Source: Chlamydomonas reinhardtii (Eukaryota > Chlorophyta > Chlorophyceae > Chlamydomonadales > Chlamydomonadaceae). Taken from it: DNA of 64,000 nt. The translations under genes were made by a program, and so were the position numbers. This document shows positions 20,427 through 36,460 of the stretch, one piece after another (the first letter of the stretch is position 1; the number at the start of each line of letters is the position of its first letter). The stretch spans positions 1,067,387-1,131,386 of the forward strand of contig NC_057016.1 in assembly GCF_000002595.2 (NCBI RefSeq), read 5' to 3'. The notes beneath the pieces are model-generated. The model was given only the letters and a program-made list of their open reading frames with translations, had not been told where the DNA came from and searched no databases.

Positions 20427-22708
20427 GGGGCACATCGTGACGTTGCTGGCGTGCAAGGGCCTACACTGCTTAGGGATGGGGTTGCATGTACGCTGTACTG
20501 GTGTATGTCATGAACACGCGCTTTCTGTGCAGGAGTCTGTTGTGAACGCGTGTTCGGCATGTGTGTGAGGTCGTGTGTGTGGGGGCGTTGAGCTAGGTAG
20601 GGTCGCAGTATGTCGGCGCAGTGCTCGGCCAGCTCCTACGTGCTGGGGAACGGCATGCCGCAATGTTGAATGCCCTTGCTGCGGGCTTGGGGGAGGGGGC
20701 GTGGGCTGGCCATAAAACTGAAGGCTGTGGTACATTGCGTACGTAATACACCTTAGAGAGGAAATGCTGGCTGTGTTGGTGGCGATGGGACAGGATAAGG
20801 GGCAGGTTGGCGTAGTCCCGAAGGGTGCAGCGTATTCCCATACCCCAACATTCAAGTTGCGACGTCAAATAGTGATGCATGAGGCTGGTACCGGTATAAC
20901 GCCAAGACAGCCAAGACCGATACATCGCGGACTTGCTGGCAGGCTGGTAGTTTGCTGATGCAGTGCATATGGCAGGGGGGGGGGGTAGAAAGCTCAGGTT
21001 CTAACCCCATGCTCAATATTACAGAGCTTTAGGAGAGCACTATGCACGTGCTTTTGGGTTTTTCAGGGTGTCGGCGGTCGTCAGGGGTGGTCTGGTGAGG
21101 AAGTTCTGGGTCGCCAAAGTTGGGGGGTCGGTCGTTCCCTTTGGGGGTCCGCCGGGTTTCGGGAGCCCATCCTGGCGGATTTCGGGAAGCGCCCCACAAG
21201 CAGACTGCGGGCCAAAGGCAGCACTAAGAGGCTCATATGTGCACGCTATGTCGTAATAAGCACAAGCAAAGCGTGGGAGGGCAAAGTTGCGCGTCCGGGC
21301 ATGGATATGTTGCCACATCCACATATGTTACATGCGCACTGACACGGCTGGGCTCTTAAGCGCTGGTGCGCATGAATTTACGTGTAACAAGGCTGCCGAT
21401 GCACACTGTCCATTCGGCACGCAGCAGAGAGTTGAGCGCCTGGGTCGAGGCCTCGAGGGGATTTCCATGGATAGGATCCCGCCTGTGACCGAAGCCTCAG
21501 AACAGGACCGTTAATAACATGGCGTGATAGTGATCGTCAAGAGGAGTCGATTGGCACCACTTTGGCATTAATCGGAGGGGTTTTAACCCCCAAACAACAA
21601 GGTTTTGTTCGGGGGGGGGCGGTCGTCCCCTCAAGGGGGTTCCCCGGGGATTCCACGGCACGTCGATGATGGGGACTGACACTTTGTTTCCTATCCCACC
21701 CCGCCCTGCTGCATATAGCACAGCATGGAGGAGCCCGGGATGCCTCCAGCCACGCCACACGCAGGAGCCAGCTACACCGCCTGCTGCAGTGCACTCAAAC
21801 GACTCGATGAGACGCCAATCCTTTGACCTGCTGTGTTCCCAGCCAGTCCCCTCACACCCATCCTGGTATACTGCGCACCTACGGCACACAGCAAACGGCA
21901 CGCGGGGATGGCTAAGTTGGTCCCGGGCGTGATTTAAGCGTGGCCCGCCTGGTAGGGGGGAAGGGGCCCGGGGACTCCATCCATTCGGGTTTACAGCACG
22001 CAGGCGTGCGCATGAAGGCAGCGCCGTGCCATGCCGTGCCTCACAGCCTCATGCATCCCCCGTTGTCGCCCCTTTTGCTTTCACTGACTCTCTAACATCC
22101 GTGTGGAAAGCGCATTATTATTACGCAGCTATCACAACGCCTCCATCGTCGTGACTGGTCGACTTCGGAGAACTGCTTCCTCGCTGCACCATCTCCTTCA
22201 CATGCTGGGCGCGCACTAGGCATCGGTGTCGCGTCCAGGCCGACAGGGTTGCGAGGGAGCCGTTCGGCGGCCCGCGCCCTGTCTGGACTCACTGCCCGTA
22301 CATACCCTCTGTTCGCCTGCGCCCCTGGCCCCCCCGCCCCATGCCCCATCCCGCGCACTCATCCCGCCCCTCTGGTCGTTGCTCGTTCGCCCGCCCCACT
22401 CCCTCTTTCTTTGTCTCTGAGCCGCGCGTGGGGTCCCATAGCTTATGTACTGCCTTGCTTTACCTGTCCCGCGATTACTACTAACGCTCGCCGCCATGCC
22501 ACGCTCCTACATGTGCGTCTTCGCCTTTGCTGTTGGACGCTTCTACCTGGCGCTCCTCCGTTCGCGTACAGGTGAGTATGTTAGTATAGATGTGCAACTA
22601 GTTGGGCGACGGGGTCCGCGCGCGGCTCGCACTGCTGACATGACTTCGGAGCTGCTCTGGACTGCTCCTTCCACCTGCTGCTACGCTGCCCAAGCCCGCC
22701 CGACTACC
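20427..22708. other. Gene-poor spacer
   Basis: I find no exon with family support. The stretch contains poly-G tracts (about 20970-20985, 21610-21620), short palindromes near 21575-21595 (GGGGTTTTAACCCC) and 21630-21655 (CCCCTCAAGGGG), and C/T-rich sequence at 22320-22420. These look like decayed repeats, but I can name no family. Confidence 0.4.
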
Positions 22709-22794
22709 TATGGTGATGTACCACAGCTCGCATATGCGGCTGCAGTTTCTCCTTGCAGCGCGACTGTTTCCTTACGGGATTGGTTCAAAGTTAA
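22709..22794 (+). repeat. Short dispersed repeat R2, copy 1
   Basis: This is an 85-base block from ATGGTGATGTACCACAGCTC to GGATTGGTTCAAAGTTA, nearly identical to 30581-30664 and in part to 48013-48060 (reverse orientation). It contains the palindrome CGCATATGCG and a tRNA B-box-like GGTTCAAAG. This copy is intergenic. The family is unknown. Confidence 0.8.
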
Positions 22795-23351
22795 CCCCCA
22801 CGGAGCCAGCCACCTTATCCTATAGGCATTCGCGCATCCCTCCCTCTTCAGTCGCGCGAACAGCAAGTCCAATCGCTCCCTCCTCCGGTCCGCACTGGCT
22901 CATCTGTCTTTTCAGGCGCCCCCATCAATTACCGTGCCTGCCGCACAGATCCCTCACGAACTGTCCTCTCCCACCCATCCGCAACGACTGTCCCAATCGT
23001 CCCCCGTGTACCCCTGAACGCGCACAGCCCCCCCCTTGACGTTCCGGTTGCATAAACTGCGCGCTCTCGAAAGCCGCGGATCTTACCAACGTCCCGACAT
23101 CTGCGCCGCAACAAGTCTTGTCACGCAATGGAACGTAATGTATTGTAATCCCCAACACGTCGTACTGAACAAGACGGTATCACAAATGGGGTATTGTGGG
23201 GTAAACCGGCTGATGACACTCCATGAACCAGTACCACAGCCGAAACTAATGTTAAGGGGGGTTTCACACGTGACATGCGAAGCCGGCTTCGACCCCGAAA
23301 CCGACTTGAAGGTAGTGAAAACTACCGGGTCGGGGTTGCGGTAGTCGCGGT
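22795..23351. other. Spacer left of the duplicated GTPase block
   Basis: No gene is seen. A GC-rich inverted pair near 23288-23340 (CCCCGAAACCGAC against CGGGTCGGGGTTGCGG) could fold, but it is too degenerate to name. Confidence 0.3.
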
Positions 23352-24540
23352 GCGGTCAGCGTTCTCATCATCTCGACAACCGCCTGATGCCGGAGGCCCA
23401 AGCAACGAAATAAACAAGCATCGAGCAAGCACGCTGGGTGGTACTCACTAGCCTACGGCAAGCAGTCGTGTGACTTGGCGACGCAGTAAATGCAGGCGTA
23501 GCGCATGCAGCACACGGCCCAGGGGTGAGTGTATATGGCTGTCGTTGACTCAGGGCTGCCACCGCGGCCGGGGAATTGGGCCGCTGCTGTGCGTGCACGA
23601 AACAAGTGCAGAAAGTGAGCTGCCGGAAAGTGAGCTGCCCACACCCAGCTCATACCTGGAGCCCCAGATGCCTTGCTCCCGCTCGTTGGGGCCCGGCGTG
23701 TCCAGCAGGACCAGGCGGTAGGGGGCGTCGCTGCGCCAGTGCTCCAGGGCCGGAAGCCGGACGCGGATCTCCTCAGTGGTGCCGCCAGCGTGCTCGTTTG
23801 CGCGGCCAGCGGCGTTCAGCTCCTTCAGCCTGTTGTGAATGGCCGCCTCACCAGTGATAGCAAGGAGGATGGCACCGTCTGCAGTGGTCTCCACCATGCT
23901 AGGGACCACCGCGCTCGCCTCGTGAACGATGCGTACCACACACGCGGTCGAAGCGGGGATGTCCATGGGCATCAGGTTGGTGCCACACAAGGCGCTGAGC
24001 AGCGATGACTTGCCTGCAACCGATGACTGATAAGCATATGCGTGTTGCGAAGCTAAAACTCGGCGTTCTGGCGTCCTTACCGCACTTCATGAGGCCAACC
24101 ACTGCCACTGTGACCTCGTCGTCGCGGCTCCTGGCGTCAAGTAGCCCCCTGGCTACGGCAATGTGTGCGTCGCCAGGCTCGCCGCATGTTGCAACGAGGC
24201 TGCGCGCCCGCGCCAGCAACCTCTCAATCTTGCGCTGGCCCTCCAGCAGTTCATCACTCTTGGTTTTTTGCGTTTGTTCAGGCGCCGCCATTGTTTCTTA
24301 CTGCCTTCTGGTGTGACGCTAGTGGTCAAATGCCGCAGCCAAGTTTCCTGGTCGGTTTCGCTGAATCCCAGTCTCACCGGCGAACGGTTGCATTCCAGTG
24401 CGGAGCGGGCCGCGCTTGTAAGTATCTTTAAGTCAATGAAGGCTGGTCTGGGGTACATGATGATCTTGCCAGGCTCGTTGCCTCGAAGCAGCTGGACGGA
24501 CGTTTCCGCGCCAGACCATCAATATCAACCGTCGATTGCT
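23352..24540. repeat. Segmental duplication of dynamin-like 5' end and promoter
   Basis: About 1.15 kb is nearly identical to 16585-17765 in the same orientation: a trace of exon 3, all of intron 2, exons 1 and 2, and the upstream promoter. Similarity fades at both ends (left at the exon 3 border, right around ACCATCA then CCGTCGATT). Differences are few and spread through exons, intron and promoter, which points to a fairly recent copy. Confidence 0.9.
23655..24291 (-). pseudogene. Truncated copy of the dynamin-like GTPase (exons 1-2)
   Basis: This is the copy of the first two exons of the GTPase at 13336-17516, with ATG 24291, exon 1 to 24081 and exon 2 from 24013. It keeps the P-loop, but Asn follows as Ser (SSLLSAL). 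A single C is lost in the CCTC run near 23690 relative to the parent, which shifts frame directly after DTPGPNE. Exons 3 to 14 are absent apart from a degenerate trace of exon 3. It therefore cannot make a dynamin-like protein, although a roughly 190-residue truncated G-domain product remains conceivable. It is divergent from the 24606 gene, 314 bases apart. Confidence 0.85.
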
Positions 24541-24605
24541 CGATATGGAGTCAAGTTCATAAGACTATTCGCAGCTTAGTATACACCGTCTTGACCCACT
24601 TGCCC

Positions 24606-26420
24606 ATGGCGGATCCAATGGAGCTCGCAAACGCGCAGGCCGCTGTGCAGGCCGTGAACACCCTTGCTGCGAGGCCTCTGATAGATGCAGCCAAGACTCT
24701 TCTAGGCTGGACACCAAGCGGGAGCAAACAAGACGCAGTCAAGCAATGCGTGCGGAACATGTTGGGGTGCCAGTGGGCTTACGTCGATGCGTTGCAGGAC
24801 AATTTCAACAAACCCGGTGAGGAATTCACCGTGAAGATGAAGAAGTGTCTGGAATCAAACAACTTCCGCGAGCTGGCCGTGGCAGCCAAGGCCTTCGGCA
24901 ACAGGATGAAGGACGCAGAGGCTCGCGTGCTCGACATTGGGGCGGCTCTTATTGGGCGGCCCTTCCTGCGGCAGAGCATCCACCAGGCGGAGAGGCAGGT
25001 CAAGGAGGGCGAGCGGAAGATGCTCGTCACAACCAGCGGTGTCGTTGCGGCGGGAATCATGTGTGGGGTCTTGGGGGTCGCAGTCGCCGTCGACATCATC
25101 TGCCCCACCGGCGGCCTCGTCACAGCTGGCACAGCCGCCGCCATGGGCATCGCTTTCTCTGCGGTTAGTTCAGCGGGTATTATGTTATAGGCAATACCCA
25201 GGGGGATGACATGAATCTCAATACCCGGGGAGATGAGACCAGGGAGATGAGACCAGCCTCAGGCTTTGGTGAGGCACCTGATGCAGGCTCCTACCTTATG
25301 CGTGCAGCACGTACAGCCGGCACTAACCATGTGCTACACCGCATCTTTGTTCCTCAGATGGTGCCACTCGCGTTCATGGCTAGCGGCGCCGGCATGGGCC
25401 TGCTGCTAGCCAGCATCGGCGCGGCAACGAGCTTGCACACCAAGGAGCGCACCGTGCTGGAGTCCATCGCCGCTGCGGACAAGAACCAGACCGACCTGGC
25501 ACAGAAGTGCATGGCTGCCAGCAACATTGCCGTTATCCTGCAGACGTGCTTCAAGAAGCTCGCTAGCTTCGCTGGCAGGGTGGAGCGTGCAGCGGCGCAG
25601 GGTGCCGACGCCGTGCGCAAGGTGCTGCCGACGGCGGTCCCCGAGATAAAGCTCGATAGCGGCATTCGGCTGGAACTGCAGCAGCTGCTGAGCAACGGGC
25701 TCGAGACCTACAAGGTCGACAATGACTGGCTGACACGACAGGCGGGGCCTAAGCAGGAGGCGGAAGCACTGTACAGGTGTGTGCCGTTGGCTTTTTGCTT
25801 GGGAGGAGGCTTAGATGGGTGTTTCGTGCACGATGCTCACATTTTTGCTCCGTTGCTCGCTGTACTCGCTCTTGCATGGTGCATAATGTCAAATTCCTAC
25901 ACCCATGCTGCAGCGAGGCCGTGCGCATGCCAGGCGCCAACGTGGTTGGCCACGTGTCCGTGCTCAACCGCTCCGGGGAGGCCATCCAGGTCAGGACCGC
26001 TACCTCAGGGGCGGCTGAGCCCACCCAGCAAGGGATCGCTTGTGCTACTGATTAGACTCTGTTGGCCGTGTCATCGATTGTAAATGACCAGACCCGCCAC
26101 GCTACCCGTATGACTTCTTGCCCTCCCCGCTGCGCTCCACGCTGTACGGTATGTACCGCCTCCAGGTGCGCCTGGCGCGGGCCAACTGCACCTTGGGCTA
26201 TCCGCGCCACCTGGAGCCCAACGAGCTGTATGCCGTGCTCCCCCCAACCGGTCACTTGCACTTGGCGGTGGTGTACGACATCGAGCTGTACGTGAGGGGC
26301 GAGCGCGTGCTGAAGGAGCCGACCGTGGGCTGGGACAACCACTACGTCGCGTATCGCCGAGATGCGGACCAGAAGCTAGCCCTTGTATGCCGCAAGGCAC
26401 TGCAGCAGTTCCTGCCCTGA
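24606..26420 (+). CDS. Uncharacterised helical protein with hydrophobic hairpin
   Basis: The exons are 24606-25163, 25358-25776, 25914-25989 and probably 26166-26420, giving about 435 residues. No family is recognised. The first 130 residues are amphipathic helix (LANAQAAVQAVNTLAARP). Two long hydrophobic, Gly/Ala-rich segments follow (VVAAGIMCGVLGVAVAVDII and a stretch from GGLVTAGTAAAMGIAFSA into MVPLAFMASGAGMGLLLASI across the exon 1/2 join). Next comes a coiled-coil-like region with regular Ala/Leu, then a soluble beta-rich C-terminus (GHLHLAVVYDIELYVRG). Helix, hydrophobic hairpin and helix is the layout of membrane-inserting helical bundle proteins, but resemblance to any named family is not shown. 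The exon 4 start is ambiguous: sequence from 26092 also looks coding but is out of phase. Its promoter is the duplicated one. Confidence 0.6.
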
Positions 26421-28020
26421 CATGCATCCGTGCTTGCGGTGTAGTAGGGGGGCGGCAAGCGGCGGTGAGTGTGGAGGGCAGATGGGGGTGGGGCGCAGGG
26501 GACAGTGCATCCGCCGGGGGCCCACAACGGGCCTGATGCACGTGCGCGTCGAGGAGTTATACATACGCGTGAACCACGAGAACATACGAACGAGATTGGG
26601 GTGCTTTGCCTATGTTGCTGGGCTGCTGGGCGTTTGTAGTGCCAGTGAGGACGTGCCGCACGCAATGCTGTTTAAGGAAAGTGGATGGGCCTGAGTATGT
26701 AGTGCAGCGGCATACGCAGCTAAGAACCGGCACGTCTTCGAGGACAAGAGACGTCAGCAACAGGGCCTGTGTGCGTCAGAGTGTTGGGGTTATTGTGGGA
26801 TGTCTTGGTGTGACTTCCAAGGTCCATTCGGTGTGCGTATGTATGAGCACGGCAAGGTGCTGTCACGCGATAGCGGGTGACTCGGTATAGCGTGTGACGA
26901 GGTGGGTTTCAGACCGTGTGTCCCTAGGGTTGTGGCGAATTGTATACCGCATTGCGTGGCCATCAGGCGAACGGACCATGCTGTGTCCCGGCTTCCTGCG
27001 AGGCATCTTAGCGTATCTTGCCCAGTGTGGTAACAGGCATTGCCGTTAGCTGTTAAGACTTGTGAGCTGGAGAACGGCAGCTTGGTTCGTGGATGACGTG
27101 AGCTGTTAGGCAGAGTGCGGCCATGCGGCCAAGATGCCGCTGAGTCGGCCCTTACCTGTGTGTGTGTGTGTGCTCAAACCACGCTATGTGAGTTTGAGCT
27201 CTCAAGCCTACTGCTAGTGAGCGATTTCAGAACTATCACATCAACGAACAAACACTGACAGCGTGGCCGCTGAGTGTAGCACAACTGTGAGCGAAAGCGT
27301 CTATGCCAGCTCCGTCTTCAACTGAGCTGTTTGTAAATCGATTCAGGAGCAAGGAATCGTGTTGCACTCAAGATCAGCCCGGGCACGTGGGGAATACGCC
27401 AGCACACGGGATAGCGTGACAGCATGATGGCAACCGTACATACCATCCTGTGTGCCATCAGTCAAGACTGCAGAGCGCCGGAGACGTTACAACTTCTTTT
27501 GGGGGCCCGCTACTTTGATGCGCCTGATGTGGCACAACTCGTCATACCGTATGTCATGTATGATGTTGAGGCGCGCAACAAGTCTGCCGCTTGGTTTGCC
27601 CTTGCCGTCCCGCCCCGCATGGCGCGATGTGCTTTCTTAGCCCGCGCTGATGGCGTGCGCTTGTGTGGTGGTTCTGGTGCAGGTGTCGGCCTGTGGTGCC
27701 TGGCCGTGCGTGCCCCAGCTTGGGTAGACAGGCGTGCGTGGTGGTCGGGTAACGGCTGTGTGTTGCGTGACTCGTGCACCTCGAGCATGGGTTGCATGGT
27801 TCACAGACTTTCAATTGTTGGTTGCGTTTCTTCCCGTGCGCTGACAGGCATGCGCATGAGGGGCTCGCCTTCTTTGATGCACACGTACAATACGCGGCGT
27901 AGACCACTGAAGGTCTGAAGTGTGATGGCCGCTGCACAGCATGTCACAGGTTGATGGGCAATTGGGCATTACACCATGCATTACAATACCCGCCTGATGA
28001 CGGAGTGCCGGAGTGCCATG
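26421..28020. other. Spacer with an orphan frame
   Basis: This is gene-poor. A plus-strand frame opens at ATG 27424 (about 164 codons), but it has no family resemblance, mixed codon use and no supporting exon signals, so I do not call it a gene. A GTGTGTGTGTG microsatellite lies near 27160-27172. Confidence 0.4.
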
Positions 28021-28402
28021 TTGACCTCCTTTGACCCCTATCGCTCACGTGTCTCGTGCAGATAAGTGTTACATACGGTACGCACTGTAATGCAACATGA
28101 GTTACCACGATGGTATTGTCAGCCCGCGCGTGTTGAGTGCCTCGCCTCATTCCCAAGCCCATACCCTGCTCAGCGCCTCCTGCAGCCAGACCTCCTGTCG
28201 CCCCGGCCGCATCTTGACTCGGGACCCACACCACCAGAACATATGCGCCGCTTGCCGGCGCAGCGTACTGTATTCATACACTAACATACCAAACTGTGAG
28301 CCCGCGCCATTACCTGTATGCGACCCAAAACTAACCGACGCGGTCACACACGACCTCTCACGGCCACGTCTGCCAAAGCACGGTGCGTGTGCACTACGAC
28401 GC
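28021..28402 (+). repeat. Dispersed repeat R1, copy 2
   Basis: Same unit and orientation as 12050-12456, starting TTGACCTCCT and ending GCGTGTGCACTACGACGC. It lacks the internal duplication of copy 1 and is not followed by the LINE-type tail seen there. Confidence 0.75.
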
Positions 28403-28791
28403 ACCGGCAATGGCCAACTGAACTCCAGGTCCTAACCTCCAGACCGCCGCCCACACACCATACTGCGTCACACCACACTGCGGCCGCATTGAAAGACCAT
28501 GCGTCAAACTGTACAGCTGTTAAACAGTCTGCGCCAATGCGCCTTGCTTTACGCAGGATATTGCATCCAGCCCACCACCTAACTGACGACCCACCAGATC
28601 GCCTCCCGCGCCGCCTCTTAACACACTGCCTCCAGCTGCAGCCGCAGCATCACCTGCATGGGCTCGGGCCCTGGGTCGCCAGCGTGGCAGCGGCCGCTGC
28701 TGGCGCCGGGTCTGGGGCTCGGGCGCAGCGTCAGCCGCCGCGCCGGCAGGGATGTCGGCGTTGGCTCGTCCGCCTCATCCGCGCATCCCCC
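28403..28791. other. 3' region of SRP54
   Basis: No gene is seen. It is presumably the SRP54 3' UTR, but I find no minus-strand TGTAA within it. Confidence 0.4.
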
Positions 28792-33470
<4,679 letters not shown>

Positions 33471-35741
33471 ATGCAGCTTTCCCAAGCGTCGTCGCGGGGC
33501 TGCGCCACGCACCGCGTGCGGCCCTTTACCAGCCGCATCCCAGCGCGCGTGTGCATCCGCGCCCAGGCGGGCGAGGGCGGCCCCAGCACGCAGCCATCGC
33601 CCACGCCAGCTGGCTCCGCGCCGGCGACGCGCCCCGCGACCGCAGCAACCCCAGCAGGGCCCCGCCCCGGCAGCGTGCCGCGCCCCACGCCCCCAGGCGG
33701 CCGCCCCGGGCCGCCTCCCCGGCCAGGCCCGGGCGGTCCGGGCAGGCCGGGCGTGATGCTGGGCCCTGACGGTCAGCCCCTGGAGGTGAGCGGGTGCTCG
33801 CCCAGCTGCATGTGTGGGCTTGCTCGCGGGTACGGCACGCGTGTAGGGCGAGAACAGCAGGACCAACGCTTTAACGGGTGGTATTGGCGTGACGGTCGGG
33901 TTGCGGTCATAACCGGAGCGGGCATTGACACGCATGGCACGAGAAAGCAAGGCACAGCGGGTCAAGAGTGCTGCTGTCCCCGGGTACGGTCACGAGTTGC
34001 ACGGCTGCAGCCAGCGAGCGTGACTTCCATTCTGTTGTCGTACACAACAACAAGACGTACATGGCACCCCGCCACACCTCACGCTCGAAGGCACCGCCTC
34101 ATCGCACGCTCACACTCCACAGGTAGTGCCGGTGGAGTCGACGGGCGAGGACGCCTGGGCGGGTGTGGCACGTGTGGACCGCGGCGGCAGCAGCGCGTTT
34201 GACCTGCAGTGAGTGGCGTACCCGCATGCCGCGCATTCCTTGTGTGGGCTGTCGGGTTATGTAAGAGGGGTGTCGGGAGCCACTAGGAGATGAGTAAGAT
34301 TGGGGTTGCTACCGCCTATCGGCATCAGGGGTTATGTGCCGCCTGAGGCTGCCGTCCTGTGTCGCCAGTTGCCGTTGCCGTTGCATTGCCGGGTGCCGCC
34401 CACACCTACACGGCCTGCTTCGGACAGCCCGCATCTCTGTCCTGCGGGCTTCTGGTGCGGCTCTTGGCATCTCCACCCCCGCCGCGTGACCCCCGCACCA
34501 ACTCCTGCGCCCCCATGTGTACGGTATACGCATGCACACGTGCCAATTCCTGGCGTCAGGAGCGCGCTGCTGCTGGCGGCGGGCGATGCGGTGGCCCTGC
34601 TGCTGTTCGCGGCGGCGGGCCGCTCCAACCACGGCGAGGCCACTCAGGTGGCGGACGCGCTGGGCACTGCCCTGCCCTTCATCATCGGTGAGCCAGGAGC
34701 CAGGAGGAAAGGGGCAGGGAGCCGAGTGGGCTGGCGGACTGGTGGGCTGGAGGTTGAGAGTTCATGTGCGATGTTCACATAGGACTGTGGAGGGGCCTGG
34801 GGACTGGGGCAGTGGCGGGAGTGTTTGCAGGCACCGGTGCGGACTGCACGGACGCGCGATTGCGGTGCGTACACCCGGTGCACGGTTTGCAGCCAAGTAC
34901 GCTGTGGTGTCGTGGTGTGTCAGCGTCCGCTGCATCGCACGATTTGCCAGCATTGCATGTCTATTATCCCTCAAGTCTCAACCCCTCCACTCCCATCCAC
35001 GCCTCCGCCAGGCTGGTTCGCCACGGCGCCCTTCCTGGGCGGCTTCGGCGCCGACGCGCGCAAGAAGGGCGTGCCCACCGCCGCTGCCACCGCCGCCAAG
35101 TGCTGGGCTGTGGGCGTGCCGCTGGGGCTGGTGATCCGCGGGCTCAGCCGGGGCTACGTGCCGCCGACGCCCTTCATCGCTGTGAGCATGGGCGTGACTG
35201 CGGTGCTGCTGGTGGGCTGGCGCTCGGCCCTGGCCGCAACAACCAAGCCGGTGAGTGCGGAGGCGTGGCGTGGCGTGGCGTGGCGTGGCGATGGGGAGGT
35301 GGCAAAGTGGGAGGACTGTTGGGGATAGAGAAAGAGGTGGCGAGCATGAGATGGCGGGGTGCTTGGAAAGCAGAGAGGGTGCATGGGTGCATCACGGGCT
35401 GGGAAAGGACGTTGAGCTGGAGCGGGGATGGGAACATGCTGCGTTGGGGCTGACTGATGGGCTGTGCAAGGATGTGACTAGATTGCTGCTGTCACTAGAC
35501 AGCTTGAGTGGTGCTGTCCTTCTCCTGATGGGCCATGCAGCAGGTACCGTAGATCCGGTGCACCTGGCACGGCCCCGCTGTCCCCGTCACTGACCCCTGT
35601 GGCGTGTGCCTCCAATGTTGCGCCGCCTGCTGTGCCTCCCTGCCGCAGGACGAGCCCGACTCGCTCAAGGCGCGCAAGGACAAGCGCGGCAACCCCTTTG
35701 AGTTTCTGGAGCTGCTCATGTCGCTGACCAAGCGCTGGTAG
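33471..35741 (+). CDS. Plastid-targeted DUF3054 membrane protein
   Basis: Five exons (33471-33785, 34123-34208, 34560-34687, 35012-35250, 35649-35741) keep phase and give 286 residues. Residues 1-33 (MQLSQASSRGCATHRVRPFTSRIP...VCIRA) lack acids and end with VCIRAQA, a typical algal chloroplast transit peptide with a VxA-like cleavage site. A Pro/Gly linker follows. The core matches the DUF3054 family of small membrane proteins found in actinobacteria, cyanobacteria and plastids: GDAVALLLFAAAGRSNHGE, ALGTALPFIIGWF, then KCWAVGVPLGLVIRGLSRG and FIAVSMGVTAVLLVGWRSAL. That makes four hydrophobic segments. The C-terminus is charged and soluble (DEPDSLKARKDKRG). The function of the family is unknown. 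Confidence 0.85.
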
Positions 35742-36460
35742 ATGTGTGTGGACGCAAGGATGGAGATGACACGGGACGAGAGGGGTCGGATGATGGGGTG
35801 GGATGGCACACCGCCGCCCATGCTGTGGTGCGGGAGTCCTATGACGCAGGCGGGCAAGTCGCGAGGCTTTGAAACTATAAATCCCTGCCGGTATTGCAAG
35901 TGTACTCGAACTGACTAAAAGTTCTGGCAGCGCCAGTGTTAACGTTCTGTCTTGACGACGCGAGTGACTTACGACGCTGTCTGCGACCACGGCCTGCGAC
36001 GCTCCTGGAGGAGCTGATACTAGGATCTCCTAATTTTGTGGTTTTACCCAAGTTATGGGATTCTGCTGAGCATTCGGACCTTGTTTGCGGCGGGACGTGG
36101 ATGCAATGGCGCGCCCGCTGAACGAACTTGCCAGTGACCTTCTGGTCAAGTAAGCAGATGATCCAAATGCTCATATCCTGGGACAGTTGGCACACAAAGG
36201 CCGCCGTTCGTGCCGCGCCAGTGCCGATGTAACAGGTCTCGCACTGCTTGGCTCGCAGATCACTTTTACTATCAGTGCAAAAGTACAAAACCTTTCACGG
36301 ACTCGCTCCCAGCCAGTCAGAAGGCCCGGCCGGGTAAGCACAAGTTGGTGCCGGCTGTACCAGGCACTCCAGTGGTTGCCGAAACGCTGCGTAAACAATA
36401 TATGGCATATGCAGGTCGCCGAGTGGGCCAGGGGCATCTGGCATAGACTCAGCAAGTGGC
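35742..36460. other. Spacer; 3' UTR of DUF3054 gene
   Basis: A plus-strand TGTAA at about 36227-36231 is the first poly(A)-type signal after the stop. No gene is otherwise supported; AT content rises near 36010-36060. Confidence 0.4.

Noticed and set aside
27424-27918. Plus-strand frame of about 164 codons as a gene
   Set aside because: No family resemblance, poor codon bias, no splice partners and no nearby poly(A) signal.
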